The notes under the pieces are model-generated. The model was given only the letters and a program-made list of their open reading frames with translations, did no database searches and was not told the DNA's origin. Below are positions 1-7,962 of a stretch of DNA of 64,000 nt, piece after piece (position 1 is the first letter of the stretch; the number at the start of each line of letters is the position of its first letter). The position numbers and the translations under genes were made by a program. The stretch is from DAOVXM01 sp963746255 (GTDB lineage Bacteria; Chloroflexota; Anaerolineae; Anaerolineales; UBA4823): the NCBI GenBank assembly GCA_963746255.1, contig CAVVAJ010000009.1:930001-994000 (forward strand), in the 5' to 3' direction.

Positions 1-1
1 C

Positions 2-880
2 GTCGAACTGCCGGTATCCCCCAATGACTTGAACGGGCAAGGGCTATGGCTGGGGATCCAGATCGAGGGCGTAACTGTCGGGTGCCAGGAAATCCTGCCC
101 ATCCCCTACGCTTTTAGCTTACGGCCAGGGGCAAAGATCATTGGTGAGCAAACGAACTGGGATGCCATCCACGCCGAGAACACGGCCGCCGTGGGCGAAT
201 CATACGGCGTTTACGCCCGGAGCTACGCGACCTCAGGTAGAGGGGTGTACGGCTATGCCATTGCTGACAGTGGACAGGCATTTGGTGTCTTTGGCCGGAG
301 CAATTCCTCTGACGGAGCCGGTGTGTATGCGCGCGGCTACGACGCAGGAGCAGACCTCATCCTGGGCGGGAATGCCGATACAACATATGGGGACGATGGC
401 CGGATCGTCTCTGACCCCAACTATGCCAGCAGTGATATCCATCTGATCACCAACGACGGTATCCGCATTGACCTGGACGAAGACAGTGACGGTGAAGACG
501 CAGATTTCGAGATCCGCAACAGAGACAACACGCTCATATTTAACGTGGATGAAAGCGGCGCTGTTACTTTTGGCGGTACAGGCATCGCTGCCTTCCCCCG
601 CCCGGCCTATGACTCGGGCTGGGTGTCCCTTGGTCAGGGAGCCACAGTGAATTGTACCCACAACCTCGCTGGGAATACGGACAACTATGTGGTTGATCTT
701 ACCTGTCAGAGGTCTGGAGGTTCGGGCGTCAACAACTGGGGAGTAGGCGGCGACGCAAACGGGACTGAATACTATGGCGCTTGGTGGAGCAACCTGACCA
801 TTTCAGCCATCACAATTCATCGCTGGGATGCTGACACGGATTGTCCCAACGTCCGGATCCGCATCTGGGTCTACTCGTAG
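2..880 (+). CDS. Secreted repeat protein, 5' end outside window (partial)
   Basis: The frame is open from the window edge to a TAG at 878-880, so only the C-terminal 292 codons are visible. The first part has the pattern LPIPYAFSLRPGA, common just before the repeat region of tail-fibre-like and secreted bacterial proteins. It is followed by loose GVYARSY/GVYGYA/GVYARGY repeats between about residues 65 and 120. The last 90 residues (from about 200) form a Trp- and Gly-rich beta-type domain ending IRIWVYS, resembling the H-type-lectin-like domains appended to such proteins (inference). It is followed after 17 bp by another exported-protein gene, suggesting co-expression. Exact function cannot be stated. 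Confidence 0.6.
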   Translation, partial: VELPVSPNDLNGQGLWLGIQIEGVTVGCQEILPIPYAFSLRPGAKIIGEQTNWDAIHAENTAAVGESYGVYARSYATSGRGVYGYAIADSGQAFGVFGRSNSSDGAGVYARGYDAGADLILGGNADTTYGDDGRIVSDPNYASSDIHLITNDGIRIDLDEDSDGEDADFEIRNRDNTLIFNVDESGAVTFGGTGIAAFPRPAYDSGWVSLGQGATVNCTHNLAGNTDNYVVDLTCQRSGGSGVNNWGVGGDANGTEYYGAWWSNLTISAITIHRWDADTDCPNVRIRIWVYS

Positions 881-897
881 CGGGGTAAGGATCAGCG

Positions 898-1197
898 ATG
901 AACACGCAAAAGCGAATAACCCTTGCCCTGGTACTGCTCGGCGGTCTGCTCCTCGCCAGTGTCGTCCTGGCTGCACCGACTGCTCCCACCCTGGATCGTT
1001 ACGTCATCGGCGGCGGGGGTGGTCTTACAGAGGTTGGCATCTACACACTGGAGGGCACCATCGGCCAGGCGCTGGTGGGTGCAAATAGCACCGCTCCCTT
1101 TGATCTTTGTTCTGGTTTCTGGTGCGGCCTGGATGTGGATTATACCCCCTTCTCATACTACATCTCTCTGCCCCTGGTACTACGTCAGTCCCCATAA
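898..1197 (+). CDS. Small secreted protein with signal peptide
   Basis: A 99-residue protein starting ATG after a weak AAGGA. Residues 1-25 form a clear Sec signal peptide: basic MNTQKR, a hydrophobic core, then VLAAPTA. The mature part has RYVIGGGGG, a GTIGQALVG motif and a SGFWCG motif. This layout recurs in many short exported proteins of Chloroflexota (recalled family knowledge), where it looks like a cell-surface fragment with a C-terminal hydrophobic patch (SYYISLPLVL). It lies 17 bp behind the repeat protein and before a strong terminator, so the two probably form one transcript. Molecular role unknown. Confidence 0.6.
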   Translation: MNTQKRITLALVLLGGLLLASVVLAAPTAPTLDRYVIGGGGGLTEVGIYTLEGTIGQALVGANSTAPFDLCSGFWCGLDVDYTPFSYYISLPLVLRQSP

Positions 1198-1264
1198 GGA
1201 GTGATACTACTGACACCAACTACATTCTCATGATGATCTTGAGACCACCACTCCCACCAGTACT

Positions 1265-1306
1265 ACGCCCTTGGGTGATTCACATCATACCGCAAGGGCG
1301 TTTTTT
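1265..1306 (+). terminator. Intrinsic terminator after the secreted-protein genes
   Basis: Perfect 9-bp stem ACGCCCTTG / CAAGGGCGT (1265-1273 and 1293-1301) followed by a run of six T. It closes the first two genes. Confidence 0.85.
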
Positions 1307-1377
1307 GGATTAATGTGGGAACGCACCATATCCGCTTGGGGAATTCCTTTCAATAATTACACACGCGTGCCGATCAA

Positions 1378-1743
1378 CTATCTACCAGTCGTAATTGCCC
1401 GGATAATTAATGCCACCGCAATCAGCAAGGAGATCCCGTAGACCAGCATCACCTGCCGGCGTTCTTCACCGCGGGTGTAGAGGTACAACCCGGGGATAAC
1501 CAGGGCAGCGATGACCCCATATAGGAAATGCAAAGTTCGTTCTGGGCGCGCGCCTCCCAACCAGAGGATTACTCCCAAAGCACCTTGGGCCAAGAATAGG
1601 ATTTCTCCGATCGTAAGCGCCCCCCAATAGTTGCTGCTGATCCCTTCTTTGCGGAAGAACCTGAATAACCCCCACACCGCCAGGATGATAAAGTAATACA
1701 TAACGGTATTCGCCAATGCGCCGTGGATTTGAGTTAGCGACAT
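1378..1743 (-). CDS. Four-helix membrane protein, unknown function
   Basis: A 121-residue protein with a strong Shine-Dalgarno (GAGGAGG) just before its ATG. Hydropathy by eye gives four membrane helices: about residues 10-28, 42-63, 70-88 and 98-115. Short charged loops separate them, and a RGEERR loop precedes the last helix. The opening SLTQIHGALANTVMYYF has a His in the first helix, but I see no conserved quinone or heme site. It is divergent from the cytochrome bc operon starting at 1960. Function is not recognised. Confidence 0.6.
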   Translation of the reverse strand: MSLTQIHGALANTVMYYFIILAVWGLFRFFRKEGISSNYWGALTIGEILFLAQGALGVILWLGGARPERTLHFLYGVIAALVIPGLYLYTRGEERRQVMLVYGISLLIAVALIIRAITTGR

Positions 1744-1959
1744 TAGGACCTCCTCGCCTCATCTATGCTAATATCGAGAGATATTACCATATTTGGGTAC
1801 GTAAGATTGCGGGTGATGCCTTGATCACCCCTTTGGGCATTTGAAAATCATACTGCGGTTCACGGAACGAGGTAAGACAATAAAATCGCTTTTTGGTAAA
1901 CTTCATCCAAATTCAAGTGATATTATCGAGTAACATTTTTTACAACAGGAGCGGCTACT

Positions 1960-2517
1960 ATGGCAGACAAGCCAGGTGATGAGGCAGTCGAGAAGAGTTC
2001 GATTAACCGGCGTGAATTCCTTAACTATGCCTGGTTGGCTTCGTTGGGTTTTCTGACAGTCAGCATGGGCGGTGCGGTGTTTTTATTTGCGATGCCGCGC
2101 TTCAAGGAAGGCGAGTTTGGGGGAACAATCACGGTTGGTTCGGTATCCGATTTGCCATCTGTTGCAGGGCCTCCGGACAATTATCCTAAGACGAAATTCT
2201 GGTTATCCTATACGGAAGATGGCGTCTCAGCGTTGTATAAGGTATGTACACACCTGGGGTGCTTGTACAACTGGAACAACCAAGAAGGGAAGTTTATCTG
2301 CCCCTGCCATGGCTCTCAGTTTGATGAGGATGGTGAATATCTTGCCGGTCCAGCCCCGCGCGCGCTCGACCAATTCGTAGTCCAGTATGTAGATCCAGCG
2401 ACTGGGGATGTAGTAGCTGAAAACTCTGACGGCCAACCGCTGCCTGTTCCCGACAATCCCAATTTAATTATACAAGTAAACACCGGTGTTAAGATTCCAG
2501 GTGAACCACATGCTTAG
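1960..2517 (+). CDS. Rieske iron-sulfur protein of cytochrome bc complex 1
   Basis: A 185-residue Rieske protein. It starts ATG after AGGAG and has a twin-arginine-like motif (NRREFLN, about residues 17-23) followed by one membrane helix (about 26-48). The [2Fe-2S] ligands lie in CTHLGC (C96-H98, with C101) and CPCHGS (C114-H117, with C116). The C101/C116 pair matches the disulfide of high-potential Rieske proteins. It transfers electrons from quinol to cytochrome c heme on the outer membrane face. It is followed by cytochrome b and cytochrome c genes on the same strand, forming a complete bc-type oxidoreductase operon. A second, different Rieske protein lies at 41595. Confidence 0.95.
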   Translation: MADKPGDEAVEKSSINRREFLNYAWLASLGFLTVSMGGAVFLFAMPRFKEGEFGGTITVGSVSDLPSVAGPPDNYPKTKFWLSYTEDGVSALYKVCTHLGCLYNWNNQEGKFICPCHGSQFDEDGEYLAGPAPRALDQFVVQYVDPATGDVVAENSDGQPLPVPDNPNLIIQVNTGVKIPGEPHA

Positions 2518-2555
2518 AGGCATGATTACCACGCATGTTGCTCCGGGGAGGTTTG

Positions 2556-4157
2556 ATGAATAAGTCCCTCGATTTCAAGGATTACCGCAAACGAATAGGC
2601 GAGGCAGTTGATAATCGGGTGCGGATTATAACTGCCGGTATGAATATCAAAGAATTACGCGCGGTTTTACGTGGTGATCCTCCAACAGAGAAACCCAATC
2701 CCCGCTACCGGGTGCATACGACCAGCTTCTTATTCCATATCCGCCCCCGTTACTATGAGCAGGCATCAACGATCTTTTCGCACACATTCCGGCTGGGCTT
2801 TTTCACGGTGTTCTTTATGTTCGTCGAGCTGCTCACGGGTTTAATTTTGATGGTTTACTATACTCCATCACCTGCTGAGGCATACAGCTCGATCCTGAAT
2901 TTGTCAAGTAATGTCCCCTATGGCAAACTGTTGCGAGATGTGCACCGGCTAGGTGCCGAGGCGATGGTCGTATTCACCGCCCTGCACATGCTGCGTACGT
3001 ATTTGACCGGCTCCTATAAGAAAGAGCGCTCGTTCACCTGGTTGACCGGTGTGGTTCTTCTGGGTATTACACTTTTCCTGTCTTTCAGTGGTTATCTACT
3101 CCCGTGGGACCAGTTAGCTTACTGGGCGGTCACCATCGGTACCAGTATGGCTGAAGCGGCACCACTCTTTGGCGAGCAGGTCAACTTGCTGCTGCGCGGC
3201 GCGCCAGATATTGCTGCCGGAGGCTTGCTGCGGTTTTACTTATTGCACGTTGTTCTGCTGCCCTTAGCCGCGATCTTGGTGATCAGCATCCATTATTATA
3301 AGGTCTCGCGGGAACATGGCATTTCACTGCCAGCGAAATATGTCGAGGGGAATGTCTCTCCTGCCGCCAAGAAAGAGGCTAAACGGCGCGTCGATTTCAT
3401 TCCCGATTTGCTGACCTCTGAAATCTTCTGGGTAAGTTTAGGGATACTGGTAATTGTACTAGGTGTGACAGTCTTCGGTTACAGCGCCCCCCTGGAGAAT
3501 ATCGCCAACCCCCAACAGACACCCTTGGACACCGAGGCACCGTGGTATTTTTGGTGGCTGCAAGGTATGCTTAAACTCGGCGACAAGACACTGATGGGAA
3601 TAATTATCCCAACCGTGATCGTTTTGCTGCTCTTTGGGATACCCTACATCGATCGCAACCCGTATCGCAGCCTATACAAACGGCCTGTAGCTATCGGCAT
3701 TGGGCTGTTGGCAGTTATCGCGCTGGTCGTCTTGAGCTACATGGGCTTGCCTCTATACAATATACAGACCCCTGCAGCGACACGCATCATACAGGACCTC
3801 GCCCCGGAAGAGGGCGTTGGACCCTTGCGGGAGGTCCCCTTTGATCAGCTGGAATCCGGTATTTATATCACCGGTGCAGAAGTGCAGCGCGATATCTGCC
3901 CCAATCTTACCTTTGGCTGCCCTGATCTTTCGGAAGTTTTCGGGGATTTTTCTGACCGCATATACTATGCTGCGACGGCTGACGGATTACCCGACTATGA
4001 GCAGCTGCCAAATGGTGAAGGGGTGATGACGGTAGCAGATTGGCAGGATGATCTAAAAAAGGTAACCATGCGCATCTCCTGGGATGATCCTAATACTGCC
4101 GTACCGAAGTCTTATGAAAAGCATTATTTCTTGCATAAGGACCGCGTCAATGAATAA
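2556..4157 (+). CDS. Cytochrome b (b6 plus subunit IV fused, with C-terminal extension)
   Basis: I place the start at ATG 2556 because GGGGAGG lies 5 bp upstream; an in-frame ATG at 2535 would put that site inside the gene. The protein has 533 residues. Heme ligands are H130/H144 and H231/H246. Spacings of 14 and 15 residues are those of cytochrome b6 rather than mitochondrial cytochrome b. After the b6 part comes a subunit-IV-like part with PEWY-loop equivalent TEAPWYFWWLQG near residue 327. The last 110 residues form a soluble extension with two Cys (ICPNLTFGC) that I do not recognise. It oxidises quinol. Neighbours are the Rieske protein and cytochromes c. Confidence 0.93.
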   Translation: MNKSLDFKDYRKRIGEAVDNRVRIITAGMNIKELRAVLRGDPPTEKPNPRYRVHTTSFLFHIRPRYYEQASTIFSHTFRLGFFTVFFMFVELLTGLILMVYYTPSPAEAYSSILNLSSNVPYGKLLRDVHRLGAEAMVVFTALHMLRTYLTGSYKKERSFTWLTGVVLLGITLFLSFSGYLLPWDQLAYWAVTIGTSMAEAAPLFGEQVNLLLRGAPDIAAGGLLRFYLLHVVLLPLAAILVISIHYYKVSREHGISLPAKYVEGNVSPAAKKEAKRRVDFIPDLLTSEIFWVSLGILVIVLGVTVFGYSAPLENIANPQQTPLDTEAPWYFWWLQGMLKLGDKTLMGIIIPTVIVLLLFGIPYIDRNPYRSLYKRPVAIGIGLLAVIALVVLSYMGLPLYNIQTPAATRIIQDLAPEEGVGPLREVPFDQLESGIYITGAEVQRDICPNLTFGCPDLSEVFGDFSDRIYYAATADGLPDYEQLPNGEGVMTVADWQDDLKKVTMRISWDDPNTAVPKSYEKHYFLHKDRVNE

Positions 4158-4190
4158 GTTGAGTTTGGGATTTGGAGGGTTTTAGCTAAA

Positions 4191-5036
4191 ATGAGCCGCA
4201 TTCAGATTGAAATTTTTCTCGGTGCAGTCATGATTCTAGTCAGCGGGTTGCTGGTTATTAATTATGGCTTGAACGAAGAAGATCGTATGGCCACCTTCGA
4301 ATCAGGACAGCGAGCCCAAGCAATTGAGGTCGGAGCGGAATTATTTGAGATCAACTGCAGCGGCTGTCACGGCCCGCAGGGCGAAGGGGTTCCCGGGCTT
4401 TGCCCACCGCTCAATGACCGCTATTTCTTTGATCAGCGGTTGGAGGATGTGAAGTGGAGTGGTTCCTTAGATGATTATATTGTCTCCACTGTTTCTACCG
4501 GGCGGCTTAACTCCACCCGGCCTGAGCTGTATTCAGGTGGTGGTGTCCCAGCTATGCCTACCTGGTCGGATGCTTACGGCGGACCGTTAAGGGAGGATCA
4601 AATCCGAAATATTGCCCAATTCGTCATGAATTGGGAGACTTCTGCACCGGATCGCACCCAGGCAGTAGCCCCCAGTGGTCCCGGTGTCGGCACGGATATC
4701 ACAGTCGTACTTCCGGAAGGCGATCCAGTGGTTGGGGAAGCATTAGCCAATTCTCAAGGTTGTGTTGGTTGCCACATCAGCACGAATACTGGTCCCGGGT
4801 GGCTGCCAACTGAAGGCGAACCAGGGATCGGTTCCCGTGCAGAGACACGCCTTAGTGACCCACTATATACCGGCAGCGCTTCTTCGCCAGAGGGTTACTT
4901 GTTGGAATCAATTGTTCTACCCAATGCATATGTTGTTGACGGGTATGTGGAAAATATAATGCCAGGGAGCTATGGCGACATACTGACAGCTCAAGATGCC
5001 ACGGATTTGATATCCTATATGCTCACCATTAAGTGA
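4191..5036 (+). CDS. Membrane-anchored diheme cytochrome c
   Basis: 281 residues. One N-terminal membrane helix (about 8-26) anchors the protein with its body outside. Two heme c sites are visible: CSGCH (C56-C59-H60) and CVGCH (C191-C194-H195), each in a class-I-like cytochrome domain. AMPTW near residue 123 is a likely Met ligand of the first heme, and MPGSYGD near the C terminus (about 262) of the second. It lies 33 bp after cytochrome b and probably takes the place of cytochrome c1/f in this bc complex, passing electrons to a soluble carrier or oxidase. Confidence 0.9.
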   Translation: MSRIQIEIFLGAVMILVSGLLVINYGLNEEDRMATFESGQRAQAIEVGAELFEINCSGCHGPQGEGVPGLCPPLNDRYFFDQRLEDVKWSGSLDDYIVSTVSTGRLNSTRPELYSGGGVPAMPTWSDAYGGPLREDQIRNIAQFVMNWETSAPDRTQAVAPSGPGVGTDITVVLPEGDPVVGEALANSQGCVGCHISTNTGPGWLPTEGEPGIGSRAETRLSDPLYTGSASSPEGYLLESIVLPNAYVVDGYVENIMPGSYGDILTAQDATDLISYMLTIK

Positions 5037-5043
5037 GGGAATA

Positions 5044-5879
5044 ATGGCTTTATCTCTACGCTTTCCGAAACTATTGGTCATGTCAGTCGTGTTCTTGTTT
5101 GCCTCGGCTACCGGCATCCATATGGCTTCTGCTCAATCTGAAGACCCTATCCAAGTCGAATTTGGGGCAGCGTTATTCGCTGAGAATTGTGCTGTATGCC
5201 ACGGGGAAGATGGTCAAGGGCGTGTAGGTGCAACGCTCGCAAAAGATTGGCCATCTATCAGACCGGACTTACATATGCGGGCAGTTATCGCCAATGGGGT
5301 GCCTGGATCCGCGATGCCGCCTTGGAGTCAGGTTAATGGCGGTCCTCTGGATGATGAAAAAATTGATGCACTTGGTTGTCTATATCTCTATCTTGGGAAA
5401 CTGGCGGATCGCACTCTATTTCCGCTGCATCTACCCTAGCACCCCACTCAGGTATTACTCCTGTTCCGGGTGTCGAAGGGGATCCAAATAATGGTGCCTT
5501 GCTGTTCGAACGGAATTGTGCAGTCTGCCATGGGCAGGATGGAGAAGGAAGAATTGGCGCAACTTTAGCTAAGGATTGGTCTTCTATCCGCCCCGACCTG
5601 CGCATTCGCACCACGATCGCCGAAGGCATTGCTGGAACAGCTATGCCAGCCTGGAGCCAGGCATATGGCGGTCCGCTTGCAGCAGATGAAATTGAAGATT
5701 TGGTCGCTTATGTAGCCTCGTTGAAACCAACTCAGACCCAACCGGGAATGCCAACGCCAACACCCGAACCGGCCGCAAATCCTTTCCTCACCGGTTGGGG
5801 GGGTATAATTGTTTTGGTCGTCTTGTTTGCCCTGGTAGTCGCATTCGCGCTGTGGTTCCAATCACGAAAGAAGGATTAG
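5044..5879 (+). pseudogene. Tandem-domain cytochrome c, broken by two +1 frameshifts
   Basis: The gene starts ATG 5044 with a signal peptide ending near ASAQS. It encodes two near-identical cytochrome c domains, CAVCHGEDGQGR (C49) and CAVCHGQDGEGR (5517), each continuing GATLAKDW, then AMPPWSQ or AMPAWSQ. A C-terminal membrane helix follows. Between the domains the reading frame must change twice. Removing one base at about 5371 (C before TTGGTTGTC) and one G from GGG near 5394 restores DALVVYISILETGG and joins both halves. As written, translation stops at 5439 with one domain and no anchor. Either the gene is newly broken or these are two assembly errors. Last gene of the bc operon. Confidence 0.85.
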
Positions 5880-5904
5880 GCTTACTAATTGTTTTAAGAA
5901 ATGG

Positions 5905-5935
5905 AGCTGCCATATATTCACGGCAGCTTTTTTTA
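5905..5935 (+). terminator. Intrinsic terminator of bc operon 1
   Basis: Stem AGCTGCC / GGCAGCT (5905-5911 and 5922-5928), short loop, then a T run. It overlaps the stop region of the convergent gene by a few bases. Confidence 0.85.
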
Positions 5936-6736
5936 TTCTCTGTGCAGCATATCCCAACCCTGGAGAAATAAGCTCAGTTGGGTGATCGTCAACCAAATTA
6001 TGATGAAGGTAATAAACCAGGCCAGATAATTCAACCAAGTTGGGATTTGGTTGATGATTGTCCGCAGCCCGCTTTGGACTTCACGGATCGTGGACCGGTA
6101 GTCGCGCACCACATCTTCTGCTGCTTGAAGATCTCCGCTGATGTCGCCTGCATCGGCAGCAATTTGATTGAGGTCTACTCGTGTGGCGATCAAATTCTGG
6201 CGGGTTTTCTTTAAACCATCCTCTAGATCGGAGAACTTACCTGGCAGTTCGTCGATATTATCAGATATATCCCCCAGCGCGACGTGCAGCGGTACTTCTG
6301 GGTTATATTGGAGGGTGACGAAAGGTATCGCACTGACGACTTTCAAAACATTGTCAATGATTTTTGCACTTGCCTGTGCGGTCGTTAACGAATCTTGGGT
6401 TGCGCGGATCGTACTCGGCAGTTCATCTCTGAATAAGTCTTCGATCGATACAATCATGGGAGCCGTATCACTGAGTGTTTTCGAGAGCCCTTCCAAAGTC
6501 GATACCAAACCCTCTGCACTGGCCGAGGCCGAATTTAGCGATGACTGTGCAATCTCCAAGCCTTGGGCCGTGGTCTCCAGCGTGTCGCCAACAAGCTCTA
6601 ATGCCGAAGTTATCCTGTGCATTGCCGGTGATTTCAATCTCCAAACCTGGACTAGAATCGCCAGGCTGATCAAGACGCTAATAGCGGCAAGAACCATTAA
6701 AGTGATCGAAAAGATTTTTCGTATGTTGGTGTTCAT
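5933..6736 (-). CDS. Two-helix membrane protein with long coiled-coil domain
   Basis: 267 residues, ATG start. Helix one is about residues 9-30 and helix two about 240-258. The 200 residues between them are helical and rich in Ser, Ala, Leu, Asp and Glu in heptad-like order (for example GLVSTLEGLSKTLSD). This suggests an extracytoplasmic coiled coil held at both ends in the membrane, like the sensory part of chemoreceptors, but no HAMP or signalling domain is present. The protein ends soon after helix two. It is convergent with the bc operon. Function unknown; an envelope structural role is only a guess. Confidence 0.65.
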   Translation of the reverse strand: MNTNIRKIFSITLMVLAAISVLISLAILVQVWRLKSPAMHRITSALELVGDTLETTAQGLEIAQSSLNSASASAEGLVSTLEGLSKTLSDTAPMIVSIEDLFRDELPSTIRATQDSLTTAQASAKIIDNVLKVVSAIPFVTLQYNPEVPLHVALGDISDNIDELPGKFSDLEDGLKKTRQNLIATRVDLNQIAADAGDISGDLQAAEDVVRDYRSTIREVQSGLRTIINQIPTWLNYLAWFITFIIIWLTITQLSLFLQGWDMLHRE

Positions 6737-6861
6737 AGTTGTTCAACTCCAAGCCCAGTAGCATGATGTCAGAATTCTGAATGATTTTACCATTGCTGGT
6801 CTGCAATTTTCGTCAGTATCGATCCTGCCTCAATTGGCACAAAATCATGGTGGTACCGTAA

Positions 6862-7635
6862 ATGAATATCCTCATTACCAACGATGATGGGGTGCGCGCC
6901 CCTGGTTTGCTTGCGCTTTGCCAACATATGGGTAACTTGGGTGAAGTGTATGTCCTTGCCCCAGACAAGAACTAGTCTGCTTCCGGCCATGTCAAAACGA
7001 TGCATCGCCCATTGCGTGTGCGCGAAACGACATTAGCGGATGGATTCCCCGCGTTGACCACGGATGGAGCACCCTCTGATTGTGTTGCACTCGCGTTGTT
7101 AGGTCTGATCCCATTAGGGATTGACCTGCTTGTATCGGGAATCAACCCAACTGCCAATGTTGGTTTTGACGTCACCTACTCAGGAACAGTCACCGCCGCG
7201 ATGGAAGCAGTGATATGGGGTATACCCGGGATAGCGGTATCGCTCGATTCTCCCGAGAACCATTTGGGATTGTTGGATTACTCTCAAGCAGCACAGGCTG
7301 CCGCAGGGATAGCAAGCTTTGTTGGGGATCATGGTTTGATGAAAGGGATTTTACTCAATGTGAACGTGCCTTACCGTGCTGCCGGGGAGATCAGAGGGAC
7401 AAAAATCACTCGTCAGGGACTGCGTGTCTATCGGGATTTGCTGGTGCAACGCGCTGACCCGCGCGGTAAACCATATTACTGGATTGGAGGCGCCCCGCCG
7501 ACTGGGGTTCCCGAAGATGGAACAGACATTGGTGCCCTTGCTGAAGGATACATATCGGTCACTCCGCTTCAGCTTGATCTGACCGCCTATCGTTCGATGG
7601 ATAGCCTGCGAGGCTTAGCTCCGGATAACAGCTAA
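6862..7635 (+). pseudogene. surE: surE, 5'/3'-nucleotidase, interrupted by in-frame TAG
   Basis: From ATG 6862 the frame encodes a full-length SurE: NDDG metal-binding motif at residues 8-11, then APDKN. A TAG stop at 6973-6975 follows, then the frame continues SASGHVKTMHRP, the SGINPTANVG motif, YSGTV, NVNVP and DPRGKPYYWIG to the TAA at 7633-7635. The total of 257 codons is the normal family length. Only the codon after N37 is a stop; TGG to TAG is one possible single change. A start at ATG 7000 would lack the catalytic NDDG. SurE dephosphorylates nucleoside monophosphates. Nonsense mutation or sequencing error; readthrough is not excluded. Confidence 0.85.
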
Positions 7636-7690
7636 TCTTTTGTATGAAGATGAGAATATGAACGTTTTATGAAATCACCTATAAACTCCC

Positions 7691-7718
7691 TTGACAAAAT
7701 ATTGTAATTACGTAAAAT
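7691..7718 (+). promoter_or_regulatory. Sigma-70-type promoter of the pyr operon
   Basis: TTGACA (7691-7696), 16-bp spacer, TAAAAT (7713-7718). Transcription should start near 7725, only a few bases before an ATG at 7728. It is the only strong promoter seen ahead of pyrC. Confidence 0.75.
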
Positions 7719-7727
7719 CAGCCCCGG

Positions 7728-7910
7728 ATGTTAAAACCGGATTATTCGCATCAAATCGCTTATATACGAGTTGCCCAAGAGGATTATTATCCAACGGGCA
7801 ATTTTTTTTATTTTTCCGTATCACAAACAGAGAGAATAGCTAGAAATCTTATCTGTGAAATGAAGAAAGAGCCTAACGGCTCTTTTTTTATGTGCCGATG
7901 TGTAGGATGA
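7728..7910 (+). CDS. Possible pyr leader peptide, leaderless, 60 codons
   Basis: An ATG lies 9 bp after the pyr -10 box, so the message would be leaderless. The 60-codon frame runs through both terminator hairpins of the pyr leader and stops at TGA 7908-7910, just past the second. The T-rich stretch after hairpin one is read as NFFYFS. This geometry resembles the E. coli pyrBI leader peptide, where ribosomes following a polymerase paused at U-rich sequence prevent termination. No homology is claimed for the peptide. It could also be a chance open frame. Confidence 0.4.
   Translation: MLKPDYSHQIAYIRVAQEDYYPTGNFFYFSVSQTERIARNLICEMKKEPNGSFFMCRCVG
7771..7809 (+). terminator. First attenuator hairpin in pyr leader
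   Basis: Outer stem TTGCCC/GGGCAA (7771-7776, 7796-7801) with inner stem GGAT/ATCC (7781-7784, 7789-7792), followed by eight T. About 50 nt after the predicted start, so it should stop most transcription unless prevented. Confidence 0.8.
7866..7889 (+). terminator. Second attenuator hairpin in pyr leader
   Basis: Perfect 8-bp stem AAAGAGCC/GGCTCTTT with a 4-base loop and seven further T. It lies 74 bp before the pyrC start codon, so the operon has two terminators in series between promoter and first gene. Confidence 0.85.
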
Positions 7911-7962
7911 AAATGTTGTTAGAGACGAACCAAGAGTTATTGACAGCTCAAGGAGGGGTGAA

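Noticed and set aside
233..661. 142-codon minus-strand frame opposite the secreted repeat protein
   Set aside because: The plus frame has repeats and a secreted-domain pattern; the minus frame has none and is explained by codon bias.
7820..7860. PyrR-binding hairpin in the pyr leader
   Set aside because: CAGAGAG sits in a weak ACAGA/TCTGT stem, but the full PyrR consensus loop is missing and no pyrR gene is visible.
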